Assembly: GCA_023436805.1 (NCBI GenBank)
Contig: JAEZHT010000065.1
Span: 1-9,890 of the forward strand
Direction of reading: 5' to 3'
DNA from: Bacillota bacterium
GTDB taxonomy: Bacteria; Bacillota_I; Bacilli_A; Acholeplasmatales; UBA5453
Length of the DNA stretch: 9,890 nt
Below are positions 5,792 through 9,890 of this stretch, in pieces (the first letter of the stretch is position 1; each line of letters opens with the position of its first letter). The notes beneath the pieces are model-generated. The model ran no database searches. It was not told the origin of the DNA and worked only from the letters and a program-made list of their open reading frames with translations. A program made the translations under genes and the position numbers.

Positions 5792-7027
5792 ATGCCAAAA
5801 CTATCATTATTAGAAAAATACGCCAAACTCGCTTGTCAAGTCGGTGTGAATGTTCAAAAAGACCAATTGGTCGTTGTTCGTGCAACCACAGAAACGAAAG
5901 AACTCACCCGTTTGATTGTGAAAGAAGCTTACGCCTGTGGCGCGAAGAAAGTCATTGTTCAATGGTCCGATGAATACCTCACCAGACTCGCTTACGATTA
6001 CCAAAGTGTTGAAACCTTAGAAGAAGTACCAAACTACGTCATTGAAACCAACCAATACTATGTCGACAACGGTGCGTGCTTCTTAAACGTCATTTCACCA
6101 GTGATTGGTGTCAATGAAGGGGTAGATGCCACCAAGATGGCCAAAGCCCTCACCAGCACTCAAAAAGCCTTACCATTCTTAAGAGAATACACCATGGGCA
6201 ACAAAGGTCAATGGACCATTGTTGCAGCCTCAAACCCAGTATGGGCAGAAGCGGTATTCCCAAATCTAAAAGGTGAAGCAGCGACAGAAGCTTTATGGGA
6301 CGCGATTTTCAATGCGTGCCGTGTGTATGAAGACTCTGACCCGATTGAAAACTGGGCGAAACACAACGAGGTCTTACACAAACACAACAAAGTCTTAAAT
6401 GACTTAAACTTCAAAGAATTGCGTTTTAAAAACAGCCTAGGTACCGACTTGGTCGTTGGTTTGGTTGAAAATCACGTGTGGTCAGGAGGCGGAGAACACG
6501 CCACCACAGGTGTTTATTTCAATCCAAACATCCCAACCGAAGAAACATTCACGATGCCACTCAAATGGGCAACCTCCGGTAAAGTAGTCGCTACCAAACC
6601 GCTCAACTATCAAGGCACACTCATTGAAGATTTCTATTTGATCTTTAAAGACGGTAAAGTCGTAGAATTTGATGCGAAAAAGGAAAAGAAAGCCTTGGAA
6701 GAACTCCTCAATACCGATGAGAATTCTAGATACATTGGTGAGATTGCTTTGATCAGCCACGATTCCCCAATTTCCAATACCAACTTATTATTCTTAAATA
6801 CCTTATACGATGAAAATGCGTCATGCCATATGGCCTTAGGTAGAGCTTATCCAATGAACATTCAAGGTGGTTTGAATACCCCAATTGAAGAACTTGAAAA
6901 GAAAGGCTATAATAAGTCCTTGATTCACGTTGACTTTATGTTTGGTTCAGCCGATATGTCCATTGTGGGTGTACAACATGATGGCACAGAAGTCGTCGTC
7001 TTCAAAAACGGAAACTTTGTGATTTAA
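5792..7027 (+). CDS. ampS: M29-family metallo-aminopeptidase (aminopeptidase II / AmpS type)
   Basis: At 411 residues this has the usual length of M29 aminopeptidases, cytoplasmic enzymes that remove N-terminal residues from peptides using a two-metal centre (Zn or Co). The metal-ligand pattern known from the Thermus enzyme is all there: E250 in NIPTEETFT, E317 in YIGEIAL, E341 and H346 in YDENASCHMALG, and H379 with D381 in HVDFMFG. The conserved Tyr of AYPMN follows. The N-terminal domain (about 1-190) has the alpha/beta fold typical of the family, with YAKLACQVGVNVQKDQ at the start. There is no signal peptide. Its likely role is peptide turnover that recycles amino acids. Many C-ending codons compared with the nuclease gene hint at good expression. 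It is monocistronic, with an extended -10 promoter and its own terminator, and divergent from the MerR gene. Confidence 0.95.
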   Translation: MPKLSLLEKYAKLACQVGVNVQKDQLVVVRATTETKELTRLIVKEAYACGAKKVIVQWSDEYLTRLAYDYQSVETLEEVPNYVIETNQYYVDNGACFLNVISPVIGVNEGVDATKMAKALTSTQKALPFLREYTMGNKGQWTIVAASNPVWAEAVFPNLKGEAATEALWDAIFNACRVYEDSDPIENWAKHNEVLHKHNKVLNDLNFKELRFKNSLGTDLVVGLVENHVWSGGGEHATTGVYFNPNIPTEETFTMPLKWATSGKVVATKPLNYQGTLIEDFYLIFKDGKVVEFDAKKEKKALEELLNTDENSRYIGEIALISHDSPISNTNLLFLNTLYDENASCHMALGRAYPMNIQGGLNTPIEELEKKGYNKSLIHVDFMFGSADMSIVGVQHDGTEVVVFKNGNFVI

Positions 7028-7031
7028 CGAT

Positions 7032-7057
7032 AAACCCTTCGGGGTTTTTCTTTTTTA
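7032..7057 (+). terminator. Intrinsic terminator with UUCG tetraloop
   Basis: AAACCC (7032-7037) pairs with GGGTTT (7042-7047) around a TTCG loop, the very stable C(UUCG)G tetraloop. A long T-rich tail follows. It starts 5 nt after the aminopeptidase stop. Confidence 0.9.
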
Positions 7058-7060
7058 TAT

Positions 7061-7066
7061 TATAAT
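7061..7066 (+). promoter_or_regulatory. Possible -10 box of the SecB-like gene
   Basis: A perfect TATAAT lies 6 nt before the ribosome binding site AGGAG (7073-7077). No -35 is visible, because the aminopeptidase terminator occupies that space, so low expression or read-through is possible. Confidence 0.4.
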
Positions 7067-7085
7067 AATATTAGGAGTTGATACC

Positions 7086-7478
7086 ATGTTAGCCTATAAA
7101 AGAATGAATATCGTCATATCCAAATTGGATTTGGTCAATAAGAATGTGAGTGGTACATATCAATTGAACCATCACATTACGAGAAACACAGGGAAGATGG
7201 CAGACAATGTCTTTTTCACCGAACTCATCTTTTTGGTCAAAGACACCTTAGATGTCCAATACCCACTCAACATGACCATCGCCTTACGCGGTGTCTTTGA
7301 ATTTGAAAAAGAATCGGAAGCAGACATCATTGAATTTTTAAAGAAAGATGCGGTCCACATCTTATACCCGTATTTACGTGCGACCGTAACCAATTTGACC
7401 ACCGCAGCGATGTTGCCACCACTATTTATCCCGTTTGTCGATGCGTATCATCTATTCAAAGAAGACAAAGCCAATTGA
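7086..7478 (+). CDS. SecB-like (protein-export chaperone family) small protein
   Basis: The 130-residue product resembles SecB-fold proteins, and the C-terminal half is the most telling. A strand pair around NMTIALRGVFEFEKES (62-77) leads into the helix DIIEFLKKDAVHILYPYLRATVTNLTTAAMLPPLFIPFVD. ILYPYLR followed by the PPL-x-x-PF segment is the SecB family signature. SecB binds unfolded proteins and hands them to SecA; in low-GC bacteria that lack classical SecB, relatives of this kind are mostly uncharacterised, and some elsewhere act as chaperones for toxin-antitoxin pairs. No toxin, antitoxin or sec gene is adjacent here. AGGAG 8 nt before ATG 7086 supports the start; ATG 7104 is a weaker alternative. 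It could be a small chaperone or another user of the SecB fold. Confidence 0.72.
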   Translation: MLAYKRMNIVISKLDLVNKNVSGTYQLNHHITRNTGKMADNVFFTELIFLVKDTLDVQYPLNMTIALRGVFEFEKESEADIIEFLKKDAVHILYPYLRATVTNLTTAAMLPPLFIPFVDAYHLFKEDKAN

Positions 7479-7500
7479 GAAGCGAATCGCTTCTTTTTTT
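7478..7500 (+). terminator. Intrinsic terminator of the SecB-like gene
   Basis: AGAAGCG (7478-7484) pairs perfectly with CGCTTCT (7488-7494) around an AAT loop and is followed by a continuous T run to 7500. The stem starts at the last base of the TGA stop. The end of the T run is also the start of the next promoter's -35. Confidence 0.92.
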
Positions 7501-7526
7501 GACAAAACGACATAAAAGCGTATAAT
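7499..7526 (+). promoter_or_regulatory. Near-consensus promoter of the chromate-transporter pair
   Basis: A perfect TTGACA (7499-7504) and a perfect TATAAT (7521-7526) are separated by 16 nt. The -35 shares its first two bases with the T-tract of the upstream terminator. The ribosome binding site GAGGT (7534-7538) follows 7 nt after the -10. Confidence 0.88.
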
Positions 7527-7546
7527 AAACCTCGAGGTATTTTTTT

Positions 7547-8101
7547 ATGACTAAATTAAAAATATATATAGATATCTTTTTGACATTCTTCAAGATTGGC
7601 TTATTCACCTTTGGTGGTGGATACGCGATGATTGGGGTTATGCAACGGGATATCGTTGAAAAAAAGAAATGGATCGATGAAGATACGATGTTAGAACTCA
7701 TCACCATCAGTGAAGCCACCCCAGGTCCGTTCGCCATCAATGGCGCGACTTATATTGGCTACCATAAAGCGAAGTTTTTAGGTTCATTATTCGCCACCTT
7801 AGGTGTGGTGTTACCAAGCTTCATGGTAATCCTATCGGTATCATTGTTCTTACAAGCATTCTCTGAAAATACCACACTTCAAAATGCTTTGGCTGGTATT
7901 GGTGCTGGGGTGCCCGTGTTGATATTTCACGCCTTATTTAAACTCTCTAAAAAAGTTCAAATCAACATCATCAATGGGGTATTGTTGGTGATTGCTTTTG
8001 TGGTATCGTTCTTTACCGATTTCAGTGTGGTTTTATTGCTGATTTTAACCGCGGTGTTCGCTTTAATCTACACAGCGATTGAAAGGAGAACCCAAGCATG
8101 A
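7547..8101 (+). CDS. Chromate transporter family (ChrA-like, single domain), subunit 1
   Basis: The 184-residue membrane protein carries one CHR domain. Its signatures are FFKIGLFTFGGGYAMI near the N-terminus (14-29) and EATPGPFAIN (56-65), followed by about four hydrophobic helices with a conserved LGVVLPSF turn. Short-chain ChrA proteins usually occur as adjacent pairs that insert in opposite orientations and work together, as here. Characterised long members export chromate by anion/proton antiport. The FGGGYAMI branch, widespread in anaerobes and Firmicutes, has no proven substrate, so chromate is only a family label. The gene ends in ATGA, shared with the start of the partner. A near-consensus promoter suggests steady expression. 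The start at 7547 has GAGGT 8 nt upstream. Confidence 0.92.
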   Translation: MTKLKIYIDIFLTFFKIGLFTFGGGYAMIGVMQRDIVEKKKWIDEDTMLELITISEATPGPFAINGATYIGYHKAKFLGSLFATLGVVLPSFMVILSVSLFLQAFSENTTLQNALAGIGAGVPVLIFHALFKLSKKVQINIINGVLLVIAFVVSFFTDFSVVLLLILTAVFALIYTAIERRTQA

Positions 8102-8649
8102 TTGAACTATTAGAACTCTTCTTAATCTTCTTTAAAATCGGTTTATTCACGTTTGGTGGGGGTTACGCAATGATTCCCCTCATTCGCCAGGAAATGGTCA
8201 ATGGCGGCTATTTAACCATTGATCAAGTCAATCAGTTCATTGGCATCGCAGAATCGACCCCAGGGCCATTCGCGGTCAATATGGCAACCTTCGCTGGATT
8301 TCATACATTTGGAATATGGGGTTCTGTTTTCGCAACACTAGGGGTAGTACTCCCAAGCTTCATCATCATCTTGTTGATTGCGTATTTTTCCGATAAGTTC
8401 ATTAAAACCAAACCCGTTCAAACCATCTTAAAATTCTTAAAACCTGTAATCTTGGGTTTAATATTATCCGCAGGTTTATCGGTTTTACTCCATAGCATTC
8501 TAGGCGATTACTTCGTATCGATTGATTTCGATTATACGGCTTTAATCATCTTTGTTGTGGTGCTATTATTATCCTTTTACAAGAAACTCACACCGATCCA
8601 TTTGGTTCTCATCAGTGCGGTGTTGGGGATGACATTATACTTATTTTAG
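8098..8649 (+). CDS. Chromate transporter family (ChrA-like, single domain), subunit 2
   Basis: This 183-residue paralogue of the preceding gene has the identical block FFKIGLFTFGGGYAMI (11-26), then ESTPGPFAVN (52-61) and LGVVLPSF, and four to five hydrophobic helices. The start codon overlaps the stop of subunit 1 (ATGA, 8098-8101). A strong AAAGGAG (8081-8087) lies inside the end of subunit 1, so the two are translationally coupled and probably made in equal amounts for a heterodimer. The two proteins differ most in the C-terminal half. The transported anion is not known. It ends in TAG and is followed by a strong terminator, which closes the two-gene operon. Confidence 0.92.
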   Translation: MIELLELFLIFFKIGLFTFGGGYAMIPLIRQEMVNGGYLTIDQVNQFIGIAESTPGPFAVNMATFAGFHTFGIWGSVFATLGVVLPSFIIILLIAYFSDKFIKTKPVQTILKFLKPVILGLILSAGLSVLLHSILGDYFVSIDFDYTALIIFVVVLLLSFYKKLTPIHLVLISAVLGMTLYLF

Positions 8650-8654
8650 TAATT

Positions 8655-8687
8655 CCACCTTGGGGTATAGCTCCAGGTGGTTTTTTT
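8655..8687 (+). terminator. Intrinsic terminator of the chromate-transporter operon
   Basis: CCACCT (8655-8660) pairs with AGGTGG (8675-8680). The stem continues after a one-base bulge with GGGG against CTCC, including a G-U pair, and closes on TATAG. Seven T follow. Confidence 0.92.
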
Positions 8688-8691
8688 CTAG

Positions 8692-8697
8692 TATAAT
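8692..8697 (+). promoter_or_regulatory. -10 box of the Pr6Pr-type gene
   Basis: A perfect TATAAT lies 4 nt after the upstream terminator's T-tract and 7 nt before the ribosome binding site AAGGGG (8705-8710). No -35 is visible because the terminator hairpin fills the region. Confidence 0.5.
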
Positions 8698-8717
8698 ACG
8701 TATGAAGGGGTGTTATT

Positions 8718-9329
8718 GTGCTAAAACCTTATGTGATCTATTCATTTAAATTCATTGTTTTGATGCTAGCTTTTGGGTTTTCGATGTATGGGACTTTTTA
8801 TAGTTATGTGGAATTTGGTTTAATCAACATCCGCTATTTCACCAATCAAAGTAACTTGTTGGTATTCATCGTGACGTTTTTAATGGTCTTTGGCTTTGAT
8901 CAATCCAAGTGGTTCCCTAAGCTCGCTTTAATCGCTTTATTAGACATCGTGTTGACAGGAATCGTTTATAATCTATTACTTCGTGAGTTGGTAGTCGGGT
9001 TTTCTGAAGTACAGTTATTCATCATGCTCGTCACCCACACCATCGTGCCGATATTGTATGTGATATTGTATTTCATATTCGTCTTAGATAGACCAAAAAT
9101 CCAATCGATTTATTGGATGATGTTACACCCATTTTTATATTTTATGATATTTCAAATCACGGGCTTATTTACACAGTATTACCCATACCCATTCATGGAT
9201 CCCAATCAAGGGGTGGGGTCATTTTTAATCACGAATTTGGTGATTATCTTACCACTGCTGGTCTTGTTCGGGCTTGCTTTCATTAAACTCAAACAATGCC
9301 TATTTGATACACTAAAACTGAAAGCATAA
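8718..9329 (+). CDS. Pr6Pr / AIG1-like six-helix membrane protein (GTG start)
   Basis: The 203-residue product has six hydrophobic helices with short loops. The motifs YFTNQSN (40-46), a His in LVTHTIVP (104-111), LHPFLYF and the loop YPYPFMDP (155-162) match the prokaryotic Pr6Pr family, which is distantly related to eukaryotic FAR-17a/AIG1/ADTRP proteins. In AIG1 and ADTRP a membrane Thr and a His form the active site of hydrolases that cleave fatty acid esters of hydroxy fatty acids. T42 and H107 sit in the matching places here. Whether the bacterial family has this activity is unknown. The start is GTG 8718, with AAGGGG 7 nt upstream and no better ATG. It is a single gene with its own -10, and no clear terminator was found after it. 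Confidence 0.78.
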   Translation: MLKPYVIYSFKFIVLMLAFGFSMYGTFYSYVEFGLINIRYFTNQSNLLVFIVTFLMVFGFDQSKWFPKLALIALLDIVLTGIVYNLLLRELVVGFSEVQLFIMLVTHTIVPILYVILYFIFVLDRPKIQSIYWMMLHPFLYFMIFQITGLFTQYYPYPFMDPNQGVGSFLITNLVIILPLLVLFGLAFIKLKQCLFDTLKLKA

Positions 9330-9384
9330 CGCGTGATGTGTACCCGGTTTCAACCAACACTGAAGAAAAAAACCACTTAAATGA

Positions 9385-9393
9385 TGGTATAAT
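9385..9393 (+). promoter_or_regulatory. Extended -10 of the amylase-family gene
   Basis: TGGTATAAT provides an extended -10 (TG at 9385-9386, TATAAT at 9388-9393). No good -35 was found. The ribosome binding site AAGGTG (9407-9412) follows. The rest of the 87-nt spacer shows no clear terminator for the preceding gene. Confidence 0.6.
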
Positions 9394-9416
9394 CTATAAC
9401 CGAAAGAAGGTGTATT

Positions 9417-9890
9417 ATGAGAAAACCTTGGCTATACGATGAAAGACTGAAAAACCCAAACATGGGTAGAATCGTCTATCAAGTCATCGTCGACCGATTT
9501 GTCCCTGCTACTAATTTAGAAGGGAAGAAACATTTATATGCTTACCCCCGTACTTTAAAACCTTGGGATACCTTACCCAAAGGGGGTCACTTCATGCCGG
9601 ATGCGAAATACTGGAGTCATGAATTGGAATTTTGGGGCGGTGACCTCAAGAGCTTGATGAAAAAACTGGATTATCTTAAAGATTTAGACATCGATATGCT
9701 TTACCTCAATCCGATTTTCGATTCCTTATCCAACCACAAATACGACGCTTCAGATTATTTGAAAATATCCCCTGAATATGGTGACCACCACGATTTGAAA
9801 AACCTCGCGGAGGCGTTACACGCTCAAGGCCAACGCTTAATTTTAGATGGTGTTTTCAATCACATGGGTGTGAACTCACCTTATTTTCAA
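9417..9890 (+). CDS. GH13 alpha-amylase-family glycosidase, 5' part (cut by window edge)
   Basis: The 158 visible residues open directly with the catalytic barrel: VYQVIVDRF is strand 1, and WGGDLKSLMKKLDYLKDL leads to strand 2. Conserved region VI/V elements read LYLNPIFDS and SNHKYDASDY, and region I reads DGVFNH. These are hallmarks of GH13 enzymes acting on alpha-1,4 or alpha-1,6 glucans. The catalytic Asp, Glu and Asp lie beyond the right edge and cannot be checked. With no signal peptide it should be cytoplasmic, which fits an enzyme for imported maltodextrins (neopullulanase, cyclomaltodextrinase or glucosidase type) rather than a secreted amylase; the exact specificity is open. The start ATG has AAGGTG 4 nt upstream. 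Maltose or maltodextrin uptake genes may follow but are not visible. Confidence 0.93.
   Translation, partial: MRKPWLYDERLKNPNMGRIVYQVIVDRFVPATNLEGKKHLYAYPRTLKPWDTLPKGGHFMPDAKYWSHELEFWGGDLKSLMKKLDYLKDLDIDMLYLNPIFDSLSNHKYDASDYLKISPEYGDHHDLKNLAEALHAQGQRLILDGVFNHMGVNSPYFQ

Noticed and set aside
9330..9384. Possible terminator after the Pr6Pr-type gene
   Set aside because: Only weak GGTTT/AAACC pairing with a long loop is available and there is no T-tract on the plus strand.
1..9890. Use of UGA as tryptophan (Mycoplasma code)
   Set aside because: Conserved proteins use UGG for Trp, and three genes end at UGA in the right place, including a clean ATGA overlap.
1..9890. Search for CRISPR arrays, tRNA or rRNA genes, riboswitches, insertion sequences or a defence island
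   Set aside because: No repeated spacer pattern, transposase, integrase or cloverleaf was seen, and spacers are too short for known riboswitches.

Overview
The window comes from an AT-rich bacterium with compact, mostly single-gene transcription units. Its spacers are short, its intrinsic terminators are strong, and its TATAAT boxes lie very close to the ribosome binding sites. UGA is a true stop here: it ends the MerR gene, the SecB-like gene and the first chromate-transporter gene, and Trp is written UGG. The gene repertoire and composition fit an Acholeplasma-like or Izemoplasma-like mollicute that uses the standard code, or a related low-GC Bacillota. This assignment is an inference, since no rRNA or other marker is present.

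Left part (1-2540): the 3' end of a large secreted or surface protein whose left end is cut by the window. It has a beta-sandwich region, a bacterial Ig-like domain and a C-terminal endonuclease I (EndA/NucM-type) domain. A single -1 frameshift at about 450-462 separates the beta-sandwich part from the Ig-nuclease part. A lipoprotein follows, with Fn3-like and X2-like beta domains and an apparently non-canonical start codon (ATA). Both look like cell-surface functions, plausibly nucleic acid scavenging and surface binding.

Middle part (2541-5672): a two-TM GGDEF-EAL protein with a degenerate cyclase motif (GGDGF) and an intact EAL site, so probably a c-di-GMP phosphodiesterase. It converges on a zinc-ribbon, single-TM protein of unknown function, and the two share a bidirectional terminator. 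Upstream of the zinc-ribbon gene, on the minus strand, lies a MerR regulator with a TipAS-type ligand domain. Its own promoter has the 19-bp spacer and central dyad typical of MerR-controlled promoters.

Right part (5673-9890, all plus strand): an M29 metallo-aminopeptidase divergent from the MerR gene; a short SecB-like protein; a translationally coupled pair of single-domain chromate-transporter-family proteins behind a near-consensus promoter; a six-helix Pr6Pr/AIG1-like membrane protein; and the 5' part of a cytoplasmic GH13 alpha-amylase-family enzyme that runs off the right edge.

No tRNA, rRNA, CRISPR array, insertion sequence or phage gene was seen, and no gene-free stretch exceeds 300 bases. 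I found no clear previously undescribed multi-gene system. The points most worth following are the frameshift, the ATA start, the degenerate GGDEF motif, the orphan SecB-like gene, and the regular short spacing between -10 boxes and ribosome binding sites.
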